Positions 1 to 8,778 of a stretch of 64,000 bases of DNA are shown one piece after another. Made by a program: the position numbers and the translations under genes. A model generated the notes under the pieces. That model saw only the letters and a program-made list of their open reading frames with translations. It was not told the origin of the DNA and did not search any database. The stretch comes from Dechloromonas sp. CZR5 (lineage in GTDB: Bacteria > Pseudomonadota > Gammaproteobacteria > Burkholderiales > Rhodocyclaceae), in NCBI RefSeq assembly GCF_008711155.1, contig NZ_VUYQ01000001.1, positions 682,001 to 746,000 on the forward strand. Reading direction: 5' to 3'. The stretch's first letter is position 1. Each line of letters starts with the position of its first letter.

Positions 1-276
1 TTCAATTTCTTGCCCGGCTCTTGGAGCGATCCGGCCCCCGTTCGCCTTCTTGCCGGAATCTTCGTCGTTGTCACAACCATGTTTTATCTGCACCTCGTCG
101 ATGACGACCGTCGTCCCCTGGTCGGCGCATGGCATCGAATCCTTGTCGGCTCGGCGGCGGGCATCACTGTTGCGGCTATCGCAGGTGCTTCGGTCGCGTT
201 GTACGTGCTGCTCGCGCTGGTAGGGGCCATGCTTGGGTACATCGGTTTCCGGTGGCTGAAGCATCTCCCTCTCTAG
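1..276 (+). CDS. Hypothetical membrane protein, 3' end only
   Basis: The reading frame is open from the first base of the window and ends at TAG 274-276, so the gene is probably cut by the window edge. The only start-like codon near the edge is TTG at 10, with no ribosome binding site visible. The visible part has two hydrophobic stretches, roughly residues 13-28 and 46-78, separated by a short charged segment (DDDRRP), and ends in a basic tail. It looks like an inner-membrane protein. I do not recognise a family and no function is proposed. Confidence 0.45.
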   Translation, partial: FNFLPGSWSDPAPVRLLAGIFVVVTTMFYLHLVDDDRRPLVGAWHRILVGSAAGITVAAIAGASVALYVLLALVGAMLGYIGFRWLKHLPL

Positions 277-372
277 CCACGCGTAGCCGGATACCGAAGG
301 CATGGCAGCCAAGAAGGGTTACCATGCGGCGTTGCGGCTGATCGTCAGAATCGCAGGCAAGACGGGGAGTTC

Positions 373-894
373 ATGGATCGATGCCAGGTGCTCATGAGCG
401 GGACTGAAATTCTGGAAACAGACGGGGTTGAGACCCTCTACGTACACGGCGCAACCGTCGGCGACCTCGTCGGATTCCTGCACCCGCAGGTTCCCTGGGT
501 CTGGGTCATGGGCCACATGCCGAACACCCGCTTCGAGTGATGGGAAACCGCGCAGCCCATCCGTCAAGGTGGCCCTTCCATACCGGCCGAGTATCGTCTG
601 ATTGCGTATGATCTTTTGCTGCCAACCCTACGCTTTCTGGAGCTTTCATCCGAATTCGAGGGGCATGGCATTTCACTCATTCAAAGCCACCATCGCATGC
701 CGAATGCGCTTGATATGGACCGAATTCCGGAAAATCAACGTTTGAAGATACTGCGCAGCAACGGTGCCTTCCTTCGCATCGAGCTTCCGCATGCCGTTGA
801 AACGGCGCAGGTCCAGTGCTTTGAAAAGGCTTACCTGGCCAGTGTTGTCGCCTCACACAAGTCGTTCAGGCGGCCCCCCGAAGGCAGCGCTTGA
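373..894 (+). pseudogene. Hypothetical ORF interrupted by one in-frame TGA
   Basis: An ATG at 373 follows a plausible ribosome binding site (GGGGAG). It opens a frame that meets TGA at 538-540 after 55 codons, then stays open in the same frame to TGA 892-894. Without the internal stop it would encode about 173 residues. The downstream part alone could start only at TTG 616, with no good ribosome binding site. The simplest reading is one gene with a nonsense mutation. Alternatives are a real 55-residue protein followed by non-coding sequence, or a sequencing error. No family recognised. Confidence 0.35.
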
Positions 895-975
895 GTTCGT
901 CGTTGGCTGAGCAAGCTCGGGACGGGGAAATCCCTTTCATTTGCCGGATCGCATTAAACAATATTGGGGGCTGCC

Positions 976-1809
976 ATGGGCGCTTGGGGAACGGGTCTAT
1001 ATTCCGATGACACGACGTGCGATGTCCGGGATCGCTACGTCCGGAACTTGAAGGACGGGCGCTCTTCCGACGATTCATGCCAGGAAATCCTGGATCGCTA
1101 TGGCGATCTCCTTCGGGACACCGAAACCGCCTGCCTGGTTTACTTTGCGCTGGCTGACACGGCATGGCGATATGGCCGCCTCAACGAGGCCGTGAAGGAC
1201 AAGGTGCTGTCGCTGCTCAAGTCAGGCGGCGACATCGTCGTCTGGGAACGCGATGCCCCCAGCGATGCCGCAGCGCGGCGCAGGACCCTCAGGGAACTGG
1301 AAAAACGTCTCGGTACTCCGCAGCCGGCCGCGAAGACGGTCAATGTTTCGCAACCGAAACCCAGGAAGATCCGTACCACTGAACCCATCGGCTCGGTCTT
1401 CTCGCTGGCGCTGCCCGGCCAAGGCTTCGCACTTCTCGTCCTGGTGGGATTCATGGAGCTTGAAAAGAGCATCGATCCCGTCTTTTCGGTCATGGCTCGG
1501 CGAATCGCTTCGTTGGCGGAATTGCCTGCCCAAATCACGGGTGACGACAAAACCCTGGCGTTTTCGAAGTCGTTTCCCCGCGTGTTCGAGCATGTTGCGA
1601 TCCTTCCCAAGGATGAGCGAAGGAGCATCCTGTCCGAGCTCGAACGGGTGGAGGTATCCGCCGCGTCGCCTATGCCCTACGAACGGGAGAGTACGGTATG
1701 GCTGTCCGTCGGTCGTATGGCCAACGAGATCGATGCCCACCTGGCATCGGTACCGTCTCCCGAAGCGCCGATCGGCGCCCCCCAGGACGAGCCGAGGCCG
1801 GCAGCCTAA
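976..1809 (+). CDS. DUF4259 domain protein
   Basis: The N-terminus begins MGAWGTG and continues with a YSDDTTCDVRDRY-like stretch, which is characteristic of DUF4259 proteins; residues 1-110 carry this domain. The C-terminal part (about 120-260) is a second, unrecognised segment followed by a Pro/Ala-rich tail. I chose the ATG at 976, where the family normally starts, rather than TTG 964 in the same frame; a G-rich stretch lies just upstream. No signal peptide or membrane segment is visible, so it is probably cytosolic. The biochemical function of DUF4259 is unknown. It stands alone, convergent with the quinoprotein gene. Confidence 0.7.
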   Translation: MGAWGTGLYSDDTTCDVRDRYVRNLKDGRSSDDSCQEILDRYGDLLRDTETACLVYFALADTAWRYGRLNEAVKDKVLSLLKSGGDIVVWERDAPSDAAARRRTLRELEKRLGTPQPAAKTVNVSQPKPRKIRTTEPIGSVFSLALPGQGFALLVLVGFMELEKSIDPVFSVMARRIASLAELPAQITGDDKTLAFSKSFPRVFEHVAILPKDERRSILSELERVEVSAASPMPYERESTVWLSVGRMANEIDAHLASVPSPEAPIGAPQDEPRPAA

Positions 1810-1810
1810 T

Positions 1811-1847
1811 TAAAAAAACGGCCCGACTGCCGGAGCAGACGGGCCGT
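1811..1847 (-). terminator. Rho-independent terminator of the quinoprotein gene
   Basis: Inverted repeat ACGGCCCG (1818-1825) / CGGGCCGT (1840-1847). Read on the minus strand, the stem is followed by a run of seven T. It lies about 40 nt downstream of the quinoprotein stop codon. Confidence 0.85.
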
Positions 1848-1885
1848 GGGGGTGAGGCGCTTGCGCGCCCCGAGGGAGAGCCGGT

Positions 1886-3661
1886 TTAACCCTTGTGCAG
1901 CTTGAAGACCCAGACGGAACCGCCCTGTTCGAGGTAGTTCACGCGCTTGGCGACGTCGCCGCCCCATAGCGGCACGGCGCCGCCCCAGCCGGTGGTCACG
2001 GCGATCATCTGCTCGCCGTCCTGTTCCCAGGTGACCGGCGGTGCGACGATGCCGGTGCCGGTCTGGAAGGACCACAGTTCCTTGCCGGTCTTGGCATCGA
2101 CGCCCTTCAGGAAACCTTCCGGGGTGCCATAGAAAATCAGGCCGCCGGCGGTGGTCAGCACGCCACCCCAGAGCGGGGCGTAGTTCTTGTTTTCCCAGAC
2201 GATCTTGCCGGTGGCCGGATCGACCGCGCGCAACACGCCGATGTGGTCGTCGTGGATGGCCTTGATGGTAAAGCCGGCGCCGAGGTAGGCCGCGCCCTTC
2301 TTGTAGGCGACCGGTTCGTTCCAGATATCCATCGACCACTCGTTGGCCGGCACGTAGAACAGGCCGGTCTGCGGGCTGTAGGCCATCTGTTGCTGGTTCT
2401 TGCCGCCGAGGAAGGACGGGGCCGAGAAGACGACCTTGCCCTTCTTGCCATCGGCTTCATCCGCCGGGTTGCCCGGACGGCCGTCCGCCGTGTAGATCGG
2501 GCGGCCGGTGTTCATGTCGAAGCCGCTGGCCCAGGTGATCTTCTTGACGAAGGGGAAGGCGTTGAGCAATTTGCCGTTGGTGCGGTCATTCACGAAGAAG
2601 AAGCCGTTGCGGTCGGCCTTGCCGCCGGCCTTGACGATCTTGCCGGTCTTCGGGTCCTTGTAGTCGAAGGAGACGAATTCGTTCACGCCGTCGAAGTCCC
2701 AGCCGTCGTGCGGGGTGTTCTGGTAGTGCCAGGCGATCTTGCCGGTGTCGGCGTCGATGGCGACGGTGGAGGACGAGAACAGGTTGTCGCCCGGGCGCAG
2801 GTGGCTGTTCCACGGGGCCGGGTTGCCGGTGCCGGCGAAGATCAGGTTGGTTTCCGGGTCGTAGGTGGCGCCGTTCCAGGTAGCCGCGCCGCCGGTCTTC
2901 CACAGGTCGCCGGTCCAGGTGGCGTTGGTGGTGCCGGAGATGCCGTTCTCGACCTTCTCGCCATCCTTCCAGGCGTAGCCCATGTGGCCTTCGACGGTCG
3001 GACGGGTCCAGATCAGCTTGCCGGTCTTCGGGTCGCGCGCATCGATGCGGCCGACGACGCCGAATTCACCGCCGGAAACGCCGGTGATCAGCTTGCCCTT
3101 GGCGATGATCGGGGCTGCGGTGGCGGAGTAGCCGGCGGCGTAGTCTTCCAGTTTTTCCTTCCAGACGACCTTGCCGGTGTCCTGGTTCAGGGCGACCAGC
3201 TGGGCATCCAGCGTGGCGAAGATGACCAGGTTGTCGTACAGCGCGGCGCCGCGGTTGATCACGTCGCAGCAGGGCATGATGCCGTCCGGCAGGCGGTGCT
3301 CGTACTTCCACAGCTTCTTGCCGGTCTTGGCATCCATGGCGAACAGGCGGCTGTAGGAGGCGGTGACGAACATCTTGCCGTTGTGGATGACCGGTTGGGA
3401 TTCCTGGCCGCGCTGCTTCTCGCCGCCGAAGGACATCGACCAGGCGGGAACCAGGTTCTTGACGGTCTTGGTGTTGATCTGGTTGCTCGGGCTGAAACGC
3501 TGGCCCTGGGTGCCGAGGCCGAAGCTGACGACGTCGCCTTTGGTCGTCGCATCGTTCAGGATGTCCGCGTCGGTCACGACGGCGGATGCCTGACCGCCGG
3601 CCAGCATCGCTGCGGCGAGCAGGGCGATGGCGCTCCGCTTGAAGGGGGTATGTCTGTGCAT
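1886..3661 (-). CDS. PQQ-dependent alcohol dehydrogenase (quinoprotein), predicted lanthanide type
   Basis: A periplasmic pyrroloquinoline-quinone alcohol dehydrogenase of the ExaA/PedE/PedH family, 591 aa. It has an N-terminal signal peptide (cleavage near Ala27) and repeated W-docking propeller motifs (DxxTGKxxW). The vicinal cysteines C131-C132 form the disulfide typical of the active site. Expected metal and catalytic residues are E199, N280 and D322. D324, two residues after the catalytic Asp in WDFDG, is the extra Asp that distinguishes lanthanide-dependent enzymes (XoxF, PedH) from calcium enzymes, which have Ala or Ser there. This makes a rare-earth cofactor likely but is not proof. 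The ribosome binding site is GGAG. A sigma54 promoter lies about 115 nt upstream and a terminator follows. No cytochrome c or pqq gene is present in the window. Confidence 0.92.
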   Translation of the reverse strand: MHRHTPFKRSAIALLAAAMLAGGQASAVVTDADILNDATTKGDVVSFGLGTQGQRFSPSNQINTKTVKNLVPAWSMSFGGEKQRGQESQPVIHNGKMFVTASYSRLFAMDAKTGKKLWKYEHRLPDGIMPCCDVINRGAALYDNLVIFATLDAQLVALNQDTGKVVWKEKLEDYAAGYSATAAPIIAKGKLITGVSGGEFGVVGRIDARDPKTGKLIWTRPTVEGHMGYAWKDGEKVENGISGTTNATWTGDLWKTGGAATWNGATYDPETNLIFAGTGNPAPWNSHLRPGDNLFSSSTVAIDADTGKIAWHYQNTPHDGWDFDGVNEFVSFDYKDPKTGKIVKAGGKADRNGFFFVNDRTNGKLLNAFPFVKKITWASGFDMNTGRPIYTADGRPGNPADEADGKKGKVVFSAPSFLGGKNQQQMAYSPQTGLFYVPANEWSMDIWNEPVAYKKGAAYLGAGFTIKAIHDDHIGVLRAVDPATGKIVWENKNYAPLWGGVLTTAGGLIFYGTPEGFLKGVDAKTGKELWSFQTGTGIVAPPVTWEQDGEQMIAVTTGWGGAVPLWGGDVAKRVNYLEQGGSVWVFKLHKG

Positions 3662-3776
3662 GGATTGTCTCCTTGGTTATCCAATTGGTTCCGGCCAGCC
3701 GTTTCCGGATGGTCGGAGTGTCCCGCCGGCGTGCCGCCTTCCTTTCCCTGAATCGGCGCACTGGCGGGAGGGGTAT

Positions 3777-3794
3777 CCGCAAAGCCTGTGCCAA
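3777..3794 (-). promoter_or_regulatory. Sigma54 promoter for the quinoprotein gene
   Basis: The minus strand reads TTGGCACAGGCTTTGCGG. The invariant GG and GC are separated by exactly 10 nt, and TTGGCA and TTGC both match the -24/-12 consensus. Predicted transcription would start about 12 nt downstream, giving a leader of roughly 100 nt. Confidence 0.75.
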
Positions 3795-4004
3795 GTGAGC
3801 GGATATGCCCGAATCGTCCGTTGGCTGGGGAAAGGCGGCCGTTTCGCCGATTTTTGGCGTTGAGCACTTGTGTCTTGGCGCGCTGCTTCAAATGTCACCA
3901 GTTGCTCCAAAGTTGCACACCTCGTTTGGGGGGCTGCGCGGCGATTTTTTGCCTGTAGCCCCGGAAGGGCCGTCATTCGGTGCTTTGAGCGTGGCGAGGC
4001 GGGA

Positions 4005-4021
4005 TTGGCATGCCGCTTGCA
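4005..4021 (+). promoter_or_regulatory. Sigma54 promoter for the SoxYZ-like/TonB operon
   Basis: TTGGCATGCCGCTTGCA has GG-N10-GC spacing and matches the -24 (TTGGCA) and -12 (TTGCA) elements. It lies about 50 nt upstream of the operon's first start codon, a natural leader length. Confidence 0.78.
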
Positions 4022-4071
4022 CAACAGTTCCGCAAACAGCCCCGTAGGGCGGATTGGAGCGAGACAGAGAC

Positions 4072-4842
4072 ATGAAATACCCCCTGACCATTGCGGCCAT
4101 TGCGCTGGCGGCCCTGATGTCGCCGGCCGAAGCCGCCGCCCTCAAGGACGGTGGCGACCCGCTCGCCTCGGCGCGCTGGACGGACATGGAAAAAACCTTC
4201 CTGGCCGGGGCCCCCGTGCTCTTCGATCCGCGCGTCAAGGTGGTCGCCCCGTCGACTGCGGAAAACCCGATGCAGGTGCCGGTGACCGTCGATGCCACGG
4301 CGCTGCCGGGGATCGTCGAGGTCGTGGTGTTCGCCGATTTCAACCCCATCGTTCAGGTGCTGCGCTTCTTTCCCGAGGAAGCGCCGGCCTATCTCGGGTT
4401 CCGCGTCAAGCTCCAGCAATCTTCCCCGGTGCGGGCCGCCGTGAAGACGAGCGATGGCGTCTGGCATGTCGGCGGCACCTGGGTGAACACCGTCGGCGGG
4501 GGCTGCACGGCCCCGTCGGCGGCAGCCGCGTCGCCGGAATGGCAGAAGCGCCTCAACGAGGTGAGCGGCCGCCAGTGGTCGCAGGGGCCGAATGCCGGCC
4601 GCGTCCGCCTGCGCATCGTGCATCCCATGGATACCGGCCTGGTGGCCGGTACGCCGGCCTTCCACATCGAGGAAATCAACTTCACCGATACCGCCGGCCG
4701 GCGCCTGATGCGCGTGCAGACCTACGAGCCGGTCAGCGAAAACCCGGTGTTCACGCTGCAGCGCGGCGTCGGCGGCGGCGCGCTCGAAGCCAGCGGCCGG
4801 GACAACAACGGGAACCTCTTCAAGGCAAGGATAGAGCAATGA
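4072..4842 (+). CDS. Quinoprotein dehydrogenase-associated SoxYZ-like carrier protein
   Basis: 256 aa with a clear signal peptide (residues 1-22, ending AEAAA), so it is exported to the periplasm. An N-terminal SoxY-like half (WTDMEKTFLAGAP onward) is followed by a Cys-containing GGGCTAPS linker and a C-terminal SoxZ-like half. This fused organisation occurs in proteins encoded beside PQQ dehydrogenases. It is probably part of the quinoprotein relay system, but its substrate is unknown. I chose ATG 4072 because the signal peptide starts there; an in-frame TTG at 4054 is less likely. It is the first gene of a coupled operon and its stop overlaps the next start (ATGA at 4839). Confidence 0.85.
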   Translation: MKYPLTIAAIALAALMSPAEAAALKDGGDPLASARWTDMEKTFLAGAPVLFDPRVKVVAPSTAENPMQVPVTVDATALPGIVEVVVFADFNPIVQVLRFFPEEAPAYLGFRVKLQQSSPVRAAVKTSDGVWHVGGTWVNTVGGGCTAPSAAAASPEWQKRLNEVSGRQWSQGPNAGRVRLRIVHPMDTGLVAGTPAFHIEEINFTDTAGRRLMRVQTYEPVSENPVFTLQRGVGGGALEASGRDNNGNLFKARIEQ

Positions 4843-5777
4843 AGCGCCTGCTCTGCCTCCTGCTCGTTCTGCTGGCCGGCAGCCTGGCCGCCGACGACTT
4901 CGACTATCGGCTCGTGGCGCAGCCGGTGGCCAGGGATGTCTATGTCTTCATCGGCAAGACCGAGGATTTCGACACCATCAACGGCGGCAACATCGTCAAC
5001 ACCGGGTTCATCGTCGGCACCGACGGCATCGTCGTCATCGACAGCGGCCCGTCGCTGCGCTACGGCCAGCAGATGCGCCGGGCCATCGCCCGGGTCAGCG
5101 ACAAACCGGTGCTGCTGGTCATTAATACCCACCACCATCCCGACCATTTTCTCGGCAACCAGGCCTTTGCCGATGTACCCATCGGCGCACTCGCCGATAC
5201 GCGGCAAGGCATCGCCCGGGACGGCGACGCTTTTGCCGAAAACCTGTTCCGGATGAGCGGCAACTGGATGAAGGGCACCGAGGTACAGGTGCCGAACCGC
5301 ACATTGAGTGCCGGCAAGCTGGCGGTGGCCGGTCGTTCGCTGCGCCTGATCGCGCTCGACGGACATACCGGGGCCGATCTTGCGGTCTTCGACGAGCAGA
5401 GCGGCACCTTGTTCGCCGGCGACCTCGCGTTCAACGGCCGGGCGCCGACCACGCCGCATGCGCAGGTGGCTCATTGGCTGGCCGCCCTCGATCAGCTGGA
5501 AAAACTCACCCGCGAATCCGATTTCTCGGTACTCGTGCCGGGGCACGGCGCCGTCACGCACGATGCCGCGCCGATCCGCCAGACCCGCGACTGGCTGAAC
5601 TGGCTGACTGCCAGCCTGCGCGAGGCGGCCCGCGCCGGGCTGGATATGAACGAAGTATTGGCCCGCCCCTTGCCGCCGGTCTATGACGGTTTGCCCGTGG
5701 GGGCGGCCGAATACCGCCGCTCGGTCGGCCATCTGTTCCCCGCCTTCGAGCAGGATGCTCTGGAGTCCGGCCGGTGA
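4839..5777 (+). CDS. Quinoprotein relay system zinc metallo-hydrolase (MBL fold)
   Basis: 312 aa with an N-terminal signal peptide (about 18 residues) and a metallo-beta-lactamase fold. The zinc motif HHHPDH is at about residues 104-109, with further ligands in the LDGHTGAD, GDLAF and VPGHGAV segments. It belongs to the class encoded next to PQQ dehydrogenases and SoxYZ-like carriers. Its true substrate is not established, and a role in maturing or recycling the quinoprotein is inferred from context only. The start codon overlaps the preceding stop and its own stop overlaps the GTG of tonB, so translation is probably coupled. Confidence 0.82.
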   Translation: MKRLLCLLLVLLAGSLAADDFDYRLVAQPVARDVYVFIGKTEDFDTINGGNIVNTGFIVGTDGIVVIDSGPSLRYGQQMRRAIARVSDKPVLLVINTHHHPDHFLGNQAFADVPIGALADTRQGIARDGDAFAENLFRMSGNWMKGTEVQVPNRTLSAGKLAVAGRSLRLIALDGHTGADLAVFDEQSGTLFAGDLAFNGRAPTTPHAQVAHWLAALDQLEKLTRESDFSVLVPGHGAVTHDAAPIRQTRDWLNWLTASLREAARAGLDMNEVLARPLPPVYDGLPVGAAEYRRSVGHLFPAFEQDALESGR

Positions 5778-6475
5778 ATGCCTGGGAACATCGCCGTTTC
5801 CGCGTCATGCTGGGCCTTTCGGCGCTGCTGCATGGCGCGCTGCTGGCGATGGTCGCCGGGCCGCGCCCGCCGAGCCAGCAGCCTGCGCTCATGGCGTCGA
5901 TCCGCCTGATCGATGCGTCGCCTGCTGCGCCAGCCGCCGCGCCGGCGGCGATTTCCCCGAAAGCCCGGCTGGATGAACCGCGCATCGAACGCACCGTGCC
6001 TCCCCATCCGGGCAGGATTGCCAGGCCGGCCACCGCATCCCTCCCGGCACCGGCTGCCGGCCCTGTCGATGCACCGGTCTCCGAGCCGCTTCCGGCGCCG
6101 GCCAGCGCGGCCCCGATGGCCGCAGCGGCAGGCGAAGCCACGCGCCCGGCGGCGCCTTCGGCACCCGCCCAGTCCGACATGCTGGCCAGCTACCGCCAGC
6201 GTCTGACCGAGCTGTTCGCGCGCGGCTATGAATATCCCCGCATCGCCGCCCTGCGCGGCTGGGAAGGGGAGGTCCGCCTGCGTCTGAAAGTCGCCCGCAA
6301 GGGCAACCTGCTCGGTGTGCATCTCGACCGCTCGAGCGGTTTCGCCGTTCTCGACCAGCACGCGCTGGCCCTGCTCGAAGGCCACGGCAACCTGCCGCCC
6401 TTCCCGGAGGCGCTCGAGGGCAGCGAAATCCAGGTCATCGTTCCAATCAACTACAAACTCAGAAAAACGACATGA
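5774..6475 (+). CDS. tonB: TonB-family energy transducer
   Basis: 233 aa with a single N-terminal membrane anchor (about residues 12-28), a long Pro/Ala-rich periplasmic spanner (about 50-150) and a C-terminal TonB domain from about 160 (YPRIAALRGWEGEVRLRLKV) to the end. It starts at GTG 5774, overlapping the previous stop, and overlaps the next gene by ATGA at 6472. No exbB or exbD lies nearby, so it must share them from elsewhere. Its position directly before a receptor gene suggests a TonB dedicated to that receptor. Confidence 0.88.
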   Translation: MNAWEHRRFRVMLGLSALLHGALLAMVAGPRPPSQQPALMASIRLIDASPAAPAAAPAAISPKARLDEPRIERTVPPHPGRIARPATASLPAPAAGPVDAPVSEPLPAPASAAPMAAAAGEATRPAAPSAPAQSDMLASYRQRLTELFARGYEYPRIAALRGWEGEVRLRLKVARKGNLLGVHLDRSSGFAVLDQHALALLEGHGNLPPFPEALEGSEIQVIVPINYKLRKTT

Positions 6476-8778
6476 AGAGACAAAACCATCAACCGAAGCT
6501 GCTGGCGGTCGCGCTTGCGGCAGCCTTCGCGCCCGCCTGGGCGCAGCAAGCCGTGACCACCGCCCCCGTCGAGATCGTGGGCACCACGCCACTGGCCGGC
6601 ATAGGGGTGCCGCGCCTGCACCTGCCGACCAATGTCCTGTCGCTGGATGACCGCCGGCTGGAGGAAATCGAGAGCCTGAACATCGCCGAGCAGTTGCAGC
6701 GCCAGGCGCCGGCCGTGACGATCAACGAAATCCAGGGCAATCCCTACCAGGCCGACCTCAACTACCGCGGCTTCACCGCCTCGCCGCTGCTTGGCACCGC
6801 ACAGGGACTGTCGATCTACGTCGACGGCGTGCGCGTCAACGAACCGTTCGGCGATACCGTGAACTGGGACCTGATTCCCCATTCGGCGATTGCCGGCATC
6901 GACCTGATCCCCGGTTCGAATCCGGCTTTCGGCCTCAACACCCTGGGCGGGGCGCTGGCCATCCGCACCAAGAGCGGCTTCTCGCATCCCGGCGGCAAGC
7001 TCGAACTGTCCGGCGGCAGCTTCGGACGCAGCAATACCGAGCTGGCGTGGGGTGGCAACAACGGCACTGTCGGCTGGTATGCCGCCGGCGACTGGTTCCG
7101 CGAGGACGGCTGGCGTGATTACTCGCCCTCCGACGTCAAGCAGTTCTTCGGCAAGCTGTCGTTTCGCAACAGAGCCGGCGAGGCCGACCTGACCCTGACC
7201 CAGGCACGCAGCCGGCTGATCGGCAACGGCCTGGTGCCGCAGTCCCTGTTCTCGGAGCGTCGCGCGGCCATCTTCACCCACCCCGACCAGACGCGCAACG
7301 ACCTCACCCAGCTCGGCCTCAACGGCAAGCTGTGGCTGGGCGACAACCAGAGCCTGAGCGGCAACGTCTATGTTCGCAAGACGCGGACCCGCACGCTGAA
7401 CGGCGACATGAACGACGACTACGAGAACGACTGGCCGATCGATCCGAATACGCCGAGCGGCGCCCATAACCGGACGCAGACGCGGCAGATCGGCACCGGT
7501 GGCGCGGTGCAGTGGAACCTGACGACCAATGCGCACCAGCTGGCGCTCGGTGGCTCGTGGGACCAGGCCCGCATGCGCTTTGCACAGACGCGGCAGCTGG
7601 GCTCGCTGAACGATTCGCGCGGCATCGACCAGCTGCTCGTCGAGAACGAGGAAAACCGGCTGTGGGGGACCACCCGCACGGCCAGCCTGTTCGCCACCGA
7701 TACCTGGTCGATCACCCCCGTACTGCACCTGACGGCCTCGGCGCGCTACAACATGAGCCGGGTCACCACGCACGACGAGCACAACCCGAACCCGCCCAAC
7801 CTCGACGGCGATCACAGCTACCGCAAGCTCAACCCGGCCCTCGGCCTGAGCTGGCAGGTGCTGCCGGCGCTCAACGCCTACGCCGGCTTCAGTCAGGGCA
7901 ACCGCATTCCAACCCCCATCGAACTCGGCTGCGCCGACCCGGCCAACCCGTGCACCCTGCCCAACTCGATGGCCGCCGATCCCTACCTGAAGCAGGTCGT
8001 CTCGCGCACGCTGGAAGCCGGCCTGCGCGGCAACCTGCCGGGCGCTACCCAGTGGAATGCCGGGGTCTATCGCACATTGAACACCGACGACATCCTGTTC
8101 GTCGGCACCTCGACCAGCGCCGGCTACTTCACCAATTTCGGCAAGACGCAGCGCCAGGGCTTCGAACTCGGCCTCAACGGCAGCCTGAGCGCTGTCGACT
8201 GGTTCGCCAGCTACAACTGGCTGCACGCCACTTTCCGCTCCAGTGCCTGCCTGCTGGCCGAGAACAACAGCACGCGCGGCACGGCGGCGGAATGCACGGG
8301 GGGCGGTCAGGACGACGAAATCTTCGTGAAGAAGGGCAATCGCCTGCCCGGCTTGCCCGAGCACAGCGCCAAGTTCGGCCTGAGCTGGCGGGCGACCGAC
8401 TGGCTGCGCGTCGGCGGCGACGTGCAGGCTTTCTCCAGCCAATACGTACGCGGTAACGAGAACAACCAGCACCAGGGCGGCACCGCCACCGATGCACTGG
8501 GCAATACCCGCACCTTCGACGGTCCGGGCAAGATCGGCGGCTACGCCATCCTGAACCTCAATGCCGAGGCCCGGCTCGGCGGCGGCTGGCAGCTCTTCGC
8601 CAAGGTGAACAACCTGTTCGACCGCCGCTATGCCACGGCCGGTGCGCTGGCCGAGAACCCCTTCGTCGCCGGCAGCTTCCAGACCAACCCGGACGACTGG
8701 CGTCGCCAGACCTTCGTCGCGCCGGGCGCACCGCGCGCCGCGTGGGTCGGCGTGCGCTACATTTTCGGCGGCAAATGA
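6472..8778 (+). CDS. TonB-dependent outer-membrane receptor of the quinoprotein locus
   Basis: 768 aa with a signal peptide (residues 1-24, AWAQQA). The plug domain spans about 40-160, with the usual VDGVRVNEPFGD and FGLNTLGGALAI segments, followed by a 22-strand barrel to the C-terminus. The protein ends YIFGGK rather than the common terminal Phe. It lies between its own TonB and a two-component system in a quinoprotein operon, so the ligand may be a lanthanide chelate, PQQ, or another compound linked to the dehydrogenase. The ligand cannot be read from the sequence. Starts and stops overlap those of both neighbours. Confidence 0.88.
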   Translation: MKRQNHQPKLLAVALAAAFAPAWAQQAVTTAPVEIVGTTPLAGIGVPRLHLPTNVLSLDDRRLEEIESLNIAEQLQRQAPAVTINEIQGNPYQADLNYRGFTASPLLGTAQGLSIYVDGVRVNEPFGDTVNWDLIPHSAIAGIDLIPGSNPAFGLNTLGGALAIRTKSGFSHPGGKLELSGGSFGRSNTELAWGGNNGTVGWYAAGDWFREDGWRDYSPSDVKQFFGKLSFRNRAGEADLTLTQARSRLIGNGLVPQSLFSERRAAIFTHPDQTRNDLTQLGLNGKLWLGDNQSLSGNVYVRKTRTRTLNGDMNDDYENDWPIDPNTPSGAHNRTQTRQIGTGGAVQWNLTTNAHQLALGGSWDQARMRFAQTRQLGSLNDSRGIDQLLVENEENRLWGTTRTASLFATDTWSITPVLHLTASARYNMSRVTTHDEHNPNPPNLDGDHSYRKLNPALGLSWQVLPALNAYAGFSQGNRIPTPIELGCADPANPCTLPNSMAADPYLKQVVSRTLEAGLRGNLPGATQWNAGVYRTLNTDDILFVGTSTSAGYFTNFGKTQRQGFELGLNGSLSAVDWFASYNWLHATFRSSACLLAENNSTRGTAAECTGGGQDDEIFVKKGNRLPGLPEHSAKFGLSWRATDWLRVGGDVQAFSSQYVRGNENNQHQGGTATDALGNTRTFDGPGKIGGYAILNLNAEARLGGGWQLFAKVNNLFDRRYATAGALAENPFVAGSFQTNPDDWRRQTFVAPGAPRAAWVGVRYIFGGK

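Larger units (their letters stand above)
3662..4071. promoter_or_regulatory. Divergent control region between the quinoprotein gene and its companion operon
   Basis: This 410-nt gap contains no credible gene. It holds two sigma54-type promoters facing away from each other (3777-3794 on the minus strand, 4005-4021 on the plus strand), about 210 nt apart. That leaves space for shared enhancer sites. A stretch at about 3888-3925 carries repeated GTTGC-type words (AGTTGCTCC, AAGTTGCAC) that could be an activator site, but I cannot assign it to a known regulator. Confidence 0.6.

Noticed and set aside
538-540. Selenocysteine readthrough of the TGA in the 373-894 ORF
   Set aside because: No selenocysteine insertion hairpin is evident after the codon and no selenoprotein family fits. 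A nonsense mutation is simpler.
2243-3751. Long plus-strand open frame opposite the quinoprotein gene
   Set aside because: Val/Gly/Asp-rich antisense shadow with no domain. The minus strand encodes a full-length PQQ dehydrogenase with signal peptide and terminator.
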